From Oribacterium sp. P6A1 (lineage in GTDB: Bacteria > Bacillota > Clostridia > Lachnospirales > Lachnospiraceae), in NCBI RefSeq assembly GCF_000702885.1, contig NZ_JNKO01000013.1, forward strand, positions 1 through 64,000: a DNA stretch of 64,000 nt, given 5' to 3'. The notes under the pieces were generated by a model, which worked only from the letters and a program-made list of their open reading frames with translations, was not told where the DNA came from and did no database searches. The position numbers were made by a program, and so were the translations under genes. Below, piece after piece: positions 34,412 through 43,364 of this stretch. Each line of letters opens with the position of its first letter. Positions within the stretch are counted from its first letter, which is position 1.

Positions 34412-35392
34412 ATGCCGTTAAAAGGAAAAATATACAAAGGAATAGGCGGATTCTACTACGTCCACACACCTGAGGGCGATTATGAGTGCCGTGCAAAGGG
34501 CATATTCAGAAATCGTAACGAAAAGCCCCTTGTGGGGGACGATGCTGAAATCGAGCCTGTTCAGGACAGCGAAAAGGAAAGAGAAGGCTCTGTCATACGC
34601 ATTCTTCCCAGAAAAAATCAGCTGATACGCCCGGAGGTTGCCAATATCGATCAGGCTGTGGTGGTTTTCGCCCTTAAACATCCTGATCCAAACCTGAGTC
34701 TTCTGGACAGATTCCTGATCAACATGGAACAAAAGGATATACCTGTTGTGATCTTCTTCAACAAAGTTGATCTCATAGATTCCAAAGAGCCGGAAGAAGA
34801 ACCGGAGGAAGATGATATTCCATCCTATAAAAGAAAAAAGAAAGACAGATCCCAGTTTATCCCCGAGATTCACTCGGATCATCCCGAGCTCATTCCTGAG
34901 ATTTACAGGGCAGCAGGCTATAAGGTTCTTGAGATCAGCACCAGATCCGGTGACTGCTATAAACAGATCATGGAAATTCTACAGGGAAAGACAACTGTTC
35001 TGTCCGGTCCCAGCGGAGTGGGTAAATCCTCTATAACAAATCTTATTCACCCCGAAGCCAATATGGAGATAGGAGAACTCAGCCGTAAGATTGAAAGAGG
35101 AAAGAACACCACGAGACATACTGAGTTTTTTTACATAGATGACGACACCTATGTTCTGGACACTCCGGGTTTCACATCCCTCTACATTAACGATATAGAG
35201 CCTGACCGGCTCATGTACTATTTTCCGGAATTTGAGGACTATAGACATGACTGCCGTTTCAAGACCTGTATACATATCGGCGAAAATGACTGCGCCGTAA
35301 AAAGAGCTGTGCAGGAGGGACGCATTTCCAAAGAACGTTATGAAAGCTATGTCCTGCTCTATGACGAACTAAAATCACAAAGGAGATACTAA
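34412..35392 (+). CDS. rsgA: Small ribosomal subunit biogenesis GTPase
   Basis: The 326-residue circularly permuted GTPase helps mature the 30S subunit. An OB-fold leads, then the NKxD box (FFNKVDL) precedes the P-loop GPSGVGKSS (about 200-208). TTRHTEFF and DTPGF follow, as expected for the permuted order. The zinc site is C-x5-C-x-H-x5-C in CRFKTCIHIGENDC. After NKxD there is an insertion of roughly 35 residues (EPEEEPEEDDIPSYKRKKK), acidic then basic, which explains the extra length over the usual 290. Six bases separate it from rpe. Confidence 0.95.
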   Translation: MPLKGKIYKGIGGFYYVHTPEGDYECRAKGIFRNRNEKPLVGDDAEIEPVQDSEKEREGSVIRILPRKNQLIRPEVANIDQAVVVFALKHPDPNLSLLDRFLINMEQKDIPVVIFFNKVDLIDSKEPEEEPEEDDIPSYKRKKKDRSQFIPEIHSDHPELIPEIYRAAGYKVLEISTRSGDCYKQIMEILQGKTTVLSGPSGVGKSSITNLIHPEANMEIGELSRKIERGKNTTRHTEFFYIDDDTYVLDTPGFTSLYINDIEPDRLMYYFPEFEDYRHDCRFKTCIHIGENDCAVKRAVQEGRISKERYESYVLLYDELKSQRRY

Positions 35393-35397
35393 TATTT

Positions 35398-36060
35398 ATG
35401 AAGAGCTATCTGTCACCATCCATCTTATCTGCTGATTTCGGTAACCTGACAAAAAGCATCAAGGCTGCCGAGGAAGCAGGCGCAGCGTACATTCATTTCG
35501 ACATGATGGATGGAACATTTGTACCCAATATATCCTTCGGCGCACCTGTTATAAAGGCTGTACGTAAGGATATCAAAAGCTTCTTTGATGTCCACATGAT
35601 GGTGGAAGAGCCGGGAAGATATATCACTGATGTTAAAAATGCCGGTGCAGATGGAATCACAGTTCATCAGGAGGCATGTCTTCATCTTGATCGTACCCTG
35701 AACCAGATAAAGGAAGCAGGTCTCAAGGCAGGTGTGGCACTTAATCCCGCAACACCCATAAGCACCCTTGACTGTGTACTGCCCATGCTTGATCTCGTTC
35801 TCATAATGACGGTTAATCCGGGATTCGGCGGTCAGAAGTTCATTCCTTATACCCTTGATAAGATCCGTGATCTGAGAAAAAAAGCAGATAGCCTGGGGCT
35901 TCAGCTAAACATCGGTGTTGACGGCGGTGTAACCCTTGACAACATTGCTGCTATCAGGGATGCCGGTGCCAATTTCTTTATTGCAGGCTCTGCGGTATTT
36001 AAGCCTGAAGACAAGATTGCCGAGAATGTCAGGGCATTCAACAGGATACTTGAAGGATAA
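35398..36060 (+). CDS. rpe: Ribulose-phosphate 3-epimerase
   Basis: The 220-residue TIM-barrel enzyme interconverts ribulose- and xylulose-5-phosphate in the pentose phosphate pathway. SPSILSADF, FDMMDGTFVPN, DVHMMVEEP, MTVNPGFGGQKF and DGGVTLDN are the metal-binding and catalytic blocks. It ends the prpC-prkC-rsgA-rpe cluster. The thiamine pyrophosphokinase gene that often follows in related genomes is absent. Confidence 0.96.
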   Translation: MKSYLSPSILSADFGNLTKSIKAAEEAGAAYIHFDMMDGTFVPNISFGAPVIKAVRKDIKSFFDVHMMVEEPGRYITDVKNAGADGITVHQEACLHLDRTLNQIKEAGLKAGVALNPATPISTLDCVLPMLDLVLIMTVNPGFGGQKFIPYTLDKIRDLRKKADSLGLQLNIGVDGGVTLDNIAAIRDAGANFFIAGSAVFKPEDKIAENVRAFNRILEG

Positions 36061-36139
36061 TATTTCATATCAGCGTGAATTTATGAGGGTTTGATTTATA
36101 ATTCCCTGAACATATATCTATATAATATCTATATCATAC

Positions 36140-36182
36140 ATGACCTATTCTGATCCGTTTTTCACCGGAAGGAATAGGTCAT
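36140..36182 (+). terminator. Hairpin after rpe
   Basis: ATGACCTATTC (36140-36150) pairs perfectly with GAATAGGTCAT (36172-36182), and CCG pairs with CGG in the loop. The tail is AAATCTATATTT rather than a T-run, so it is a moderate terminator candidate. Confidence 0.5.
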
Positions 36183-36232
36183 AAATCTATATTTAAAACG
36201 AAAATATATTATATTGGGAGAATGACCAGATA

Positions 36233-37102
36233 ATGAAAAAATTAGCTATCATCAATGATCTCAGCGGTGTAGGCAGAAGCTCTCTTTCAATTCAGCTTCC
36301 GGTGGTATCCGCCCTGGGAGTTACAGCATGTCCCGTTCCCACCGCAATCCTCAGCAGTCATACCGCATTTACTGAAGTTTCAAAAGTAACCTTCAGTGAT
36401 TACATGAAAGCCTACTTCGATGCCTGGAACAAAAATAGCTTTAAATTTGACGGAATACTCATAGGATATCTGGGGGATGAAAAAGAGCAGGAGATAATTG
36501 AACAATTTATATTAAGACAAAAAGAAATAAACCCTGATGTCAAGGTAATTCTTGACCCTGTTATGGCAGACCACGGGAAGCTCTACAGACACATGTCTGA
36601 CAGAAACATAGAGGCCCTTCGTTCTTTGGCGCGTCACGCAGACCTGATTTGTCCGAACCTCACAGAGGCCGCTTTTTTAGTGGACTATGACTATGACGGA
36701 ATAAGAGAAACATTGGACAGCTGCAGCCACGACTCTGCAAAGGCTATAGTTTTCAATGCCTTACTTTCAGCGCTCCATCACATAACGAATGGGACTGTGA
36801 TCATCACCGGAGCAGAAGACATTTCGGAGAACAATGAGGACTGTCTTTTAAATATACTTTCAGAGTCTGATGGTGATGTACGATTCATCAGAAACCCGAA
36901 AACAGGACAAAACCGCCCGGGCACCGGAGATCTTTTCAGCTCCATTCTGGCAGCTGAATTTGTAAAGGGTATTGACACGGAAAAATCCTGCCGACTTGCA
37001 TCCGACTTCATAGGCCGCGCCATAAAGCACTCGGAAGAAGCGCAGGTACCGGTTATAGAGGGTGTACAGTTCGAGGATTTGCTGAATCAACTGACTTTAT
37101 AA
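36233..37102 (+). CDS. Pyridoxal/pyridoxamine kinase (PfkB/ThiD-like fold)
   Basis: The 289-residue kinase phosphorylates a B6 vitamer with ATP. MKKLAIINDLSGVGRSSLS begins the fold. PTAILSSHTAF, GYLGDEKE, VILDPVMADHGKLY and CPNLTEAAFL are the substrate blocks, and GTGDLFSS carries the catalytic Asp. This pattern fits the pyridoxamine kinase group of clostridia (PdxK/PdxY); hydroxymethylpyrimidine kinase is a less likely alternative. It stands alone between intergenic gaps. Its base composition is slightly more AT-rich than its neighbours. Confidence 0.82.
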   Translation: MKKLAIINDLSGVGRSSLSIQLPVVSALGVTACPVPTAILSSHTAFTEVSKVTFSDYMKAYFDAWNKNSFKFDGILIGYLGDEKEQEIIEQFILRQKEINPDVKVILDPVMADHGKLYRHMSDRNIEALRSLARHADLICPNLTEAAFLVDYDYDGIRETLDSCSHDSAKAIVFNALLSALHHITNGTVIITGAEDISENNEDCLLNILSESDGDVRFIRNPKTGQNRPGTGDLFSSILAAEFVKGIDTEKSCRLASDFIGRAIKHSEEAQVPVIEGVQFEDLLNQLTL

Positions 37103-37244
37103 AACAAAGGAAGCTTCATCGCCCTTGAAAAACCGATGAATTAACGCTATAGTAATTAGGTGTGTATTCTCATATACCTATTTTGTATATGATGATTTCT
37201 ACACATACTTTTATTCAGATATTTCCGGGAGGAGAGAGGATCTT

Positions 37245-38558
37245 ATGTTAGACATTAAATTTGTCAGAGAGAATCCTGAACTTGTAAAAGAGAATATAAA
37301 GAAAAAGTTCCAGGATGAGAAGCTTCCACTGGTTGATGAGGTTATCAAGTACGATGCGGAAGCCAGAAAGTGCCAGCAGGAGGCTGACGATCTTCGTGCA
37401 AAGAAGAATTCTGTTTCAAAGCAGATTGGTGCACTTATGGCACAGGGAAAGAAAGAAGAAGCTGAGCAGGTAAAGGCTGAGGTATCTCAGTATTCTGACA
37501 GACTTAAGGAGCTTGAGGAGTTACAGCCAAAGCTCAATGAAGAGATCACCAAGAGAATGATGGTGATTCCTAACATCATCGATCCATCTGTTCCTATCGG
37601 TCCGGATGACACACACAATGTTGAGAATCAGCGTTACGGAGAGCCGGTAGTTCCTGCATTTGAGGTTCCTTATCACACAGATATCATGGAGTCCTTCGGC
37701 GGTGTTGATATGGATGCTGCAGGACGTGTTGCAGGAAACGGTTTCTACTATCTTGTAGGCGACATCGCACGTCTTCACTCAGCAGTGCTCAGCTATGCCC
37801 GTGATTTCATGATCAACAGAGGCTTCACTTATGTCATCCCTCCATATATGATCCGTTCAAAGGTAGTTGACGGTGTAATGTCTTTCGCAGAAATGGATGC
37901 CATGATGTACAAAATCGAAGGCGAGGATCTTTACCTTATCGGTACATCAGAGCACTCAATGATCGGTCGTTTCATCGATCAGATCCTTCCTGCAGATACA
38001 TTACCTCTTACACTTACATCATATTCACCTTGCTTCCGTAAGGAGAAGGGTTCTCATGGTCTTGAGGAGCGCGGAGTTTATCGTATCCACCAGTTTGAAA
38101 AGCAGGAGATGATCGTTGTATGTGAGCCTGAGGAGTCCATGAACTGGTACGAGAAGTTATGGCAGAACACTGTTGATTTCTTCCGTTCCATGGATATCCC
38201 TGTAAGAACTCTTGAGTGCTGTTCAGGAGATCTTGCAGACCTTAAGGTTAAGTCATGTGACGTTGAGGCCTGGTCACCACGTCAGAAGAAGTATTTCGAG
38301 GTTGGCTCATGCTCTAACCTTGGAGATGCTCAGGCAAGACGTCTCAAGATCCGTATCAAGGGCAAGGACGGCAAGATTCACCTTGCTCACACTCTTAACA
38401 ATACCTGCGTAGCACCTCCACGTATGCTTATCGCATTCCTTGAGAATCACCTTCAGGCAGACGGCAGTGTTACCATCCCTGAGGTTCTTCAGCCTTACAT
38501 GGGCGGAGCAAAGGTTCTCACTCCGAAGTGGAACTCAATCGAGGGCAAGAAGAAATAA
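37245..38558 (+). CDS. serS: Seryl-tRNA synthetase
   Basis: The 437-residue class II enzyme has an N-terminal coiled-coil arm (about 30-110) that grips tRNA-Ser, motif 2 in TSYSPCFRKEKGSHGLEERGVYRIHQFEK, and motif 3 toward the end (HTLNNTCVAPPRMLIAFLENH). It starts MLDIKFVRENPELV. GGGAGGAGAGAGG lies directly upstream. The 140-nt upstream gap shows no T-box specifier or UGGNACC-like element. Confidence 0.96.
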   Translation: MLDIKFVRENPELVKENIKKKFQDEKLPLVDEVIKYDAEARKCQQEADDLRAKKNSVSKQIGALMAQGKKEEAEQVKAEVSQYSDRLKELEELQPKLNEEITKRMMVIPNIIDPSVPIGPDDTHNVENQRYGEPVVPAFEVPYHTDIMESFGGVDMDAAGRVAGNGFYYLVGDIARLHSAVLSYARDFMINRGFTYVIPPYMIRSKVVDGVMSFAEMDAMMYKIEGEDLYLIGTSEHSMIGRFIDQILPADTLPLTLTSYSPCFRKEKGSHGLEERGVYRIHQFEKQEMIVVCEPEESMNWYEKLWQNTVDFFRSMDIPVRTLECCSGDLADLKVKSCDVEAWSPRQKKYFEVGSCSNLGDAQARRLKIRIKGKDGKIHLAHTLNNTCVAPPRMLIAFLENHLQADGSVTIPEVLQPYMGGAKVLTPKWNSIEGKKK

Positions 38559-38637
38559 TCCTTTTCAGGCCTATGGTCAGTCAATCTGACAATAAGGTTC
38601 CGGGATATCATTCTCCGGACACATAATTTAAAATTTT

Positions 38638-38677
38638 ACCTCCGAACACTTTAACCGGTGTCCGGAGGTTTTTTTAA
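38638..38677 (+). terminator. Intrinsic terminator of serS
   Basis: ACCTCCG (38638-38644) pairs with CGGAGGT (38663-38669), with CAC/GTG above it, followed by eight Ts. Confidence 0.92.
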
Positions 38678-38716
38678 TTCTTTAGGTTTACTTCAGGTTT
38701 TTCAAAAATTCGTCCG

Positions 38717-38745
38717 TTGTATATTGGAAAGCCTTGTCCTATAAT
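38717..38745 (+). promoter_or_regulatory. Promoter of the ABC export-type module
   Basis: TTGTAT (38717-38722), 17-bp spacer, TATAAT (38740-38745). Confidence 0.6.
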
Positions 38746-38925
38746 GAGAAAATAGTTTGAAGATGGGATACTCTTACATGATTTCACCGGAATATTTTCC
38801 ACACTGAATCAATTTTCAATAGATGAATCCCGACTACAGTAAGAACTTCCATGTCAGATCATAAGTGAGTGTGAGATCCTGTTTACATTCAAATCATAAA
38901 TTATTTCAAGAAAGAAGGAGCAATC

Positions 38926-39687
38926 TTGGAACCACTTATAAAGGTTAGAGACTTATATAAAATCTTTAATATTGGATCCAATAAAGTCTATGCTCTTAAC
39001 GGAGTATCTTTTGATATATACAAAGGAGAATTCATAGCCATAGTCGGCACCTCCGGCTCAGGCAAGTCTACCTGCCTGAATATGCTGGCAGGACTGGAAG
39101 CACCAAGCAAGGGTGTCATCCAGATCGCCAACAAACGTATAGATCGTATGAACGAGGCTCAGCTGGTTAAATTCCGAAGGCAAAATGTCGGTTTTATATT
39201 CCAGAGCTATAATCTTATTCCTTCCATGAATGCCATAGAAAACGTAGCCATGCCGCTGATGTTCAGAGGTGTGAGCTATGAAAAGCGCATGAAAGCAGCA
39301 AAACACTATATGGAACTCATAGGCATAGGCGATCAGGGTAAGCACATGCCAAACCAGATGTCCGGTGGACAGCAGCAGCGTGTAGGCATTGCAAGAGCAC
39401 TGGTTATAGATCCTCAAATCATCTTTGCGGATGAACCTACGGGAAATCTGGATTCCCATACCACAGATGATGTTCTTGACCTGATGAAAAAGATCGTTTC
39501 CGAGGAACAGCGCACCATGGTCATGGTCACTCATGATCCCCACATCGCATCATGGGCAGACAGACAGCTAAGAGTTGTGGACGGTCACATAGTTGAGACT
39601 GTTATAAACGATTCAAGCCCCATTGAAATAAAAATAAAAGAAGAGAACGGAGAGCCCCCATTCTGTGTAGTGACTCCCATAACATAG
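38926..39687 (+). CDS. MacB/LolD-type ABC transporter ATP-binding protein
   Basis: The 253-residue ATPase starts at TTG 38926, where GAAGGAG is well spaced and no ATG competes. Walker A is GTSGSGKST (41-49), then QSYNLIPSMNAIENVAMP, signature MSGGQQQR, Walker B IIFADEPTGNLD and the His of MVTHDP. The 3' part encodes a short extra tail (KIKEENGEPPF). ATPases of this type power FtsX-fold permeases that move or sense substrates at the outer face of the membrane. A surface protein and a MacB-like permease follow, 115 bp and about 2.2 kb on. Confidence 0.92.
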   Translation: MEPLIKVRDLYKIFNIGSNKVYALNGVSFDIYKGEFIAIVGTSGSGKSTCLNMLAGLEAPSKGVIQIANKRIDRMNEAQLVKFRRQNVGFIFQSYNLIPSMNAIENVAMPLMFRGVSYEKRMKAAKHYMELIGIGDQGKHMPNQMSGGQQQRVGIARALVIDPQIIFADEPTGNLDSHTTDDVLDLMKKIVSEEQRTMVMVTHDPHIASWADRQLRVVDGHIVETVINDSSPIEIKIKEENGEPPFCVVTPIT

Positions 39688-39802
39688 ATAATTGACGATT
39701 CACCGTCAATCGCTCAATATTTTAACGGAAGCAACATTTGCCCGTATATCCTATGAATATTGGATGTTCCGAACAGTGATCTTCGGGCCATTCGGAGGAA
39801 GT

Positions 39803-41875
39803 ATGAAATATAATAAATCAGAAAATTTCTTTAATATAAATTCTCATAGATTGAAATCAGTGCTTAGCTTATGTCTGAGCCTTTTTGTTATGCTTTGGGC
39901 GCTCATGGTGTTTGCACCGAAAACAGCAGAAGCATCCTACGTTGATACGAACCTTAACACCTTCGTTCATGATGCCGACCCGACACCTGAAGGCATAGTC
40001 GGTCAGGACATGCAGCTCACGGTCAGGATCGGATACAACGGCGTCAACGGTCTCTACAATCCGAACAGCAACGAGATCCACAACGTAAGAGTACGTCTTT
40101 CCCAGGATCAGAACCTCATAAACACAAACGGTATCGTTCCCAATGCCAACAGGACAAACCCCTATGATTCAGATGAAGAGTCTGCAGAATCAGAAGCCTA
40201 CAATGAAGGTTATCAGGCCGGTGCTGCCCGTGCTTACAATGCTTCTCTCGGACTTACTTATCCTGTGGACGGCGGTACCTATCCCCTTGAGATCAATGCC
40301 TCTACCATGACTCAGGAGAAGAAACTGGGCACTCTTAAAAAAGGAGAGTATCAGGAGATCACCTTCAATGTTCACATAAGAAGTGACATCGAGCCCGGCT
40401 ACTATGCTGTACCTCTTTCTATCTTTTACGATGTTCCTTACAACACATCAGGCTCCTACGGAAGCCTGAACAGAGCTGAATTCATAAACATTGCCGTTCT
40501 TTCCGCCGGTGATGTCAAGAATCCTGCCACTACAGAAAAACAGTCTGCATTTGCAGTCGGAGAGAATCAGACCACTCCTGCTGCAAATTATCCTGAACCC
40601 ATGAACTACTCTGTGAATTTCAGGAATCAGACCAACCGTACTCTGTACGACGTTACCGTACATATAGAAAGCTCTCTGGATGACAGCTCGGAAATGCAGA
40701 ACACAGCATTGGCAAAAACAGCAGCATCAAAGCAGTTTCCTTTCGAGATAACCCAGTCAAACTATGATCAGATATTTACATCCGTAGAACCTGATCAGAC
40801 CATAAGCCCGGTCTATTCCATGAATATAAAGAGAAACGCAGCCAGCGGATATTATCCTATCAGCTATACTGTGACATATAAGAGCACTCCGGATGCAACT
40901 CTTTTATCCAAGGAAAAGCACATTTTCTACGTAAACATCAACAATCAGGGTATGAATGATACGGAAGATACAGACAGAACCAGAGAGTTCAATGCCAACG
41001 ACCGTACCAAAGCCCGTCTTGTTGTGGGTTCCTATCATACAGAGCCGGAATCCGTATATGCCGGTCAGGCTTTCAAACTGGTAGTTGAGATACAGAATGC
41101 AAGCAGTGATATAAATGCCAGCAATATACTTCTTACCCTGGATTCGGAAAAAACAGACAATTCCGCAGTGTTCTCCACAGAGAACGGCGCAAACTCCATG
41201 GTCATAAATGAGCTTAAAGCAGGCGAGTCAAAGGAAGTATCCTGGACTATGATAGCTGCTGCAGGCGTGACTCCAAAGGCCTATGGTCTCACAGTTAATG
41301 AAAAGTATGATTCTCCCGAGTTCAAGAATGCGGAAGAGAAGGTAGCACTGGATATCATGGTTAAGCAGGTGGCACGTTTATCCTGCACCGGATACGATAT
41401 TTCCCCGAATCCTGTGGATGCAGGAAGCGAGTCCAATGTTATGTTCAACATAAACAATACCGGAAAGGTCATCCTTTACAATGTCACAGTAGACTTTTCC
41501 GCTGACTCCATACAGAGCACAAGCACCTACGTCGGAAACATTAAACCGGGAGAATCCGGCTCGGTAGACGCCATGATCCAGGGACTAACCCCTACAGCGG
41601 ATGACGGCACCGTCAATGTTCTCATAACTTACGAAGATATTAACGGTGAGCAGTCCACCCAGAACGAGACCATAAATCTCTTTGTGACGGAACCCATGGA
41701 GGAAGATATGAGCATGTTTGAGGAGGAAAACGATCAGGTTGAAACTCCCGGAGTTTTTGACCGCATAAAGATTCCTGGTGCAATCCTTCTTACAGCTGCT
41801 TTGGTAACCGGTGGTGTTATCTTTTACAAAAAGAAAAAGAAGTCTAAAGAGAAGGATATAGATGAGACTGTATGA
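39803..41875 (+). CDS. Exported, membrane-anchored protein with Ig-like (CARDB/COG1361-type) repeats
   Basis: The 690-residue protein starts with a long signal peptide (hydrophobic about 20-38, cleavage likely after AEAS near 45). It then has several beta-rich segments with the pattern of CARDB/NEW3 domains: VRIGYNGVN, YNVTVHIESS-like, SVYAGQAFKLVVEIQNAS and DAGSESNVMFNINNTGKV. A Tyr/Ala-rich stretch (AYNEGYQAGAARAYNAS) lies near 130-150. The chain ends with one membrane helix (GAILLTAALVTGGVIFY) and a Lys-rich cytoplasmic tail. ATG 39803 has GGAGG at 39794-39798; 37 upstream codons are open without a site. It overlaps the permease gene by 14 nt. It may be the adaptor or client of the transporter. 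Confidence 0.75.
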   Translation: MKYNKSENFFNINSHRLKSVLSLCLSLFVMLWALMVFAPKTAEASYVDTNLNTFVHDADPTPEGIVGQDMQLTVRIGYNGVNGLYNPNSNEIHNVRVRLSQDQNLINTNGIVPNANRTNPYDSDEESAESEAYNEGYQAGAARAYNASLGLTYPVDGGTYPLEINASTMTQEKKLGTLKKGEYQEITFNVHIRSDIEPGYYAVPLSIFYDVPYNTSGSYGSLNRAEFINIAVLSAGDVKNPATTEKQSAFAVGENQTTPAANYPEPMNYSVNFRNQTNRTLYDVTVHIESSLDDSSEMQNTALAKTAASKQFPFEITQSNYDQIFTSVEPDQTISPVYSMNIKRNAASGYYPISYTVTYKSTPDATLLSKEKHIFYVNINNQGMNDTEDTDRTREFNANDRTKARLVVGSYHTEPESVYAGQAFKLVVEIQNASSDINASNILLTLDSEKTDNSAVFSTENGANSMVINELKAGESKEVSWTMIAAAGVTPKAYGLTVNEKYDSPEFKNAEEKVALDIMVKQVARLSCTGYDISPNPVDAGSESNVMFNINNTGKVILYNVTVDFSADSIQSTSTYVGNIKPGESGSVDAMIQGLTPTADDGTVNVLITYEDINGEQSTQNETINLFVTEPMEEDMSMFEEENDQVETPGVFDRIKIPGAILLTAALVTGGVIFYKKKKKSKEKDIDETV

Positions 41876-43229
41876 TTTATTCAAATTAGCTTTAAGCAAT
41901 CTCACAAGGCGAAAGACCAGGACCTTTCTCACCATACTGGGTGTCGTCATAGGTACGGCATCCATTGTTGTCATGGTCAGTCTCGGTCTCGGAATGAGTC
42001 AGATGATGCTTAAGTCCTATCAGGACGAGGGATCTCTCACCATGATCCGGGTATACGAGAGCTATGAGCGGAGTGACAGCAACGATAAGAACAAGTCCCA
42101 GACCGAACTTACAGACGAAAACATGGAGCGTTTTAAGACTCTTGATCATGTAGTCGAAGTAAGTCCGGCTCTTGATGTGAGTGTTACCGCAAAAGCCAAG
42201 GGTGGTGAAGGTGACTTCACGATCAGAGGGGTTTCCCAGTATTATCTTTCACAGCTCAGCTTAAGAGACGGAGGCGAGATCCCGAAAAAGGATCAGAACG
42301 AGCTTAGTCTCATTTACGGAAACCAGCTTTTATACAATTCCTTTTACAAGCCAAAAAGCTACGAGAATATCGAAATAGACCCTCTAAAGGACACTGTTTT
42401 CCTCACTTTTCCGGCCTCAAGCTATTCTGACAAAAAAAACACTGTGGACACAGATGACCAGACAGCAAAAAAACAGAAGAAGTACATTATCCCGGTATCC
42501 GGAATCCTGAAAGGCGGAAGAGATGACTGGAACCAGAACAGCTACAACGCCTTCGCGGACATAGATACTCTGAAACGTTTTTTGCGAAAGATCTATAAAA
42601 AAGCTCTGGTCCCCAATCCGAGGACCACAAAAAACGGAAAAGCATATACCTACTATGTTTATGACACCATATACGTTTTTGTTGATGATATGAACAATGT
42701 CAAAGATGTTCAGAAGCAGATATCCGATATGGGCTTCAGCGTGAACTCCAATATGGAATGGCTGGAGTCTGCCCAGGAGCAGCTTGGTATGGTCCAGATG
42801 GTTCTTGGGGGAATAGGAGGCGTATCCCTTCTTGTTGCTGCCATAGGCATCATGAACACCATGATGATGTCAATTTATGAAAGAACAAAAGAAATAGGAG
42901 TTATGAAGGTTCTTGGCTGCGATATGTCCGATATAAGGAATATGTTCCTCTTTGAATCCGGTATCATAGGTCTCATGGGGGGAATAGCAGGACTTTTGGT
43001 AAGCTACCTTATATCATTTATCATTAACTTCCTGACCTCGGACAACGGCGGTGAATCTGTCTCCATGTTCATCGGATACACTGACGGCGGGGGTGCCCTT
43101 TCATATATTCCGTTGTGGCTTGCGGCATTTGCCATTATCTTTGCAATAGCAGTGGGCTCCATAGCGGGATATGTACCGGCAGTAAGAGCCATGAAGCTTA
43201 GTCCTCTGGCTGCCATAAGGAATGAATAA
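41862..43229 (+). CDS. MacB-like ABC transporter permease (FtsX fold)
   Basis: The 455-residue permease has one N-terminal membrane helix after TRRKTRTFLTILGVVIGTASI, a large extracellular domain (about 50-310), and three C-terminal helices of the FtsX domain (MNTMMMSIYERTKEIGVMKVLGC, then FLFESGIIGLMGGIAGLL). The last residues read PAVRAMKLSPLAAIRNE, a typical MacB ending. The start lies 14 nt inside the surface-protein gene, so translation is coupled. With the ATPase it forms a full MacB-type complex. Confidence 0.92.
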   Translation: MRLYDLFKLALSNLTRRKTRTFLTILGVVIGTASIVVMVSLGLGMSQMMLKSYQDEGSLTMIRVYESYERSDSNDKNKSQTELTDENMERFKTLDHVVEVSPALDVSVTAKAKGGEGDFTIRGVSQYYLSQLSLRDGGEIPKKDQNELSLIYGNQLLYNSFYKPKSYENIEIDPLKDTVFLTFPASSYSDKKNTVDTDDQTAKKQKKYIIPVSGILKGGRDDWNQNSYNAFADIDTLKRFLRKIYKKALVPNPRTTKNGKAYTYYVYDTIYVFVDDMNNVKDVQKQISDMGFSVNSNMEWLESAQEQLGMVQMVLGGIGGVSLLVAAIGIMNTMMMSIYERTKEIGVMKVLGCDMSDIRNMFLFESGIIGLMGGIAGLLVSYLISFIINFLTSDNGGESVSMFIGYTDGGGALSYIPLWLAAFAIIFAIAVGSIAGYVPAVRAMKLSPLAAIRNE

Positions 43230-43277
43230 ACGGCCCCTTTGGAATACCTGCTATATAAGATTGATACATAAGAAATG

Positions 43278-43305
43278 TTGTAAAAATATCTGTAAATGCT
43301 ATAAT
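43278..43305 (+). promoter_or_regulatory. Candidate promoter of the aspartokinase gene
   Basis: TTGTAA (43278-43283), 16-bp spacer, TATAAT (43300-43305). The leader is only about 50 nt, too short for a lysine riboswitch. Confidence 0.55.
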
Positions 43306-43364
43306 TCGAAATAATATTTAAAAAAAGTTTTATAACAAAAACTGCATAGGATGAGGGAGTAATC

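Larger units (their letters stand above)
38559..38925. other. 367-bp intergenic region after serS
   Basis: It contains the serS terminator (38638-38677) and a promoter (38717-38745), leaving a leader of about 170 nt before the ABC ATPase gene. In the leader I see no strong hairpin and no open frame worth reporting. Confidence 0.6.

Noticed and set aside
37103-37244. T-box leader before serS
   Set aside because: The gap is too short and shows neither a specifier hairpin nor a UGGNACC-like bulge.
43230-43364. Lysine riboswitch before aspartokinase
   Set aside because: The predicted transcript start leaves only about 50 nt of leader.
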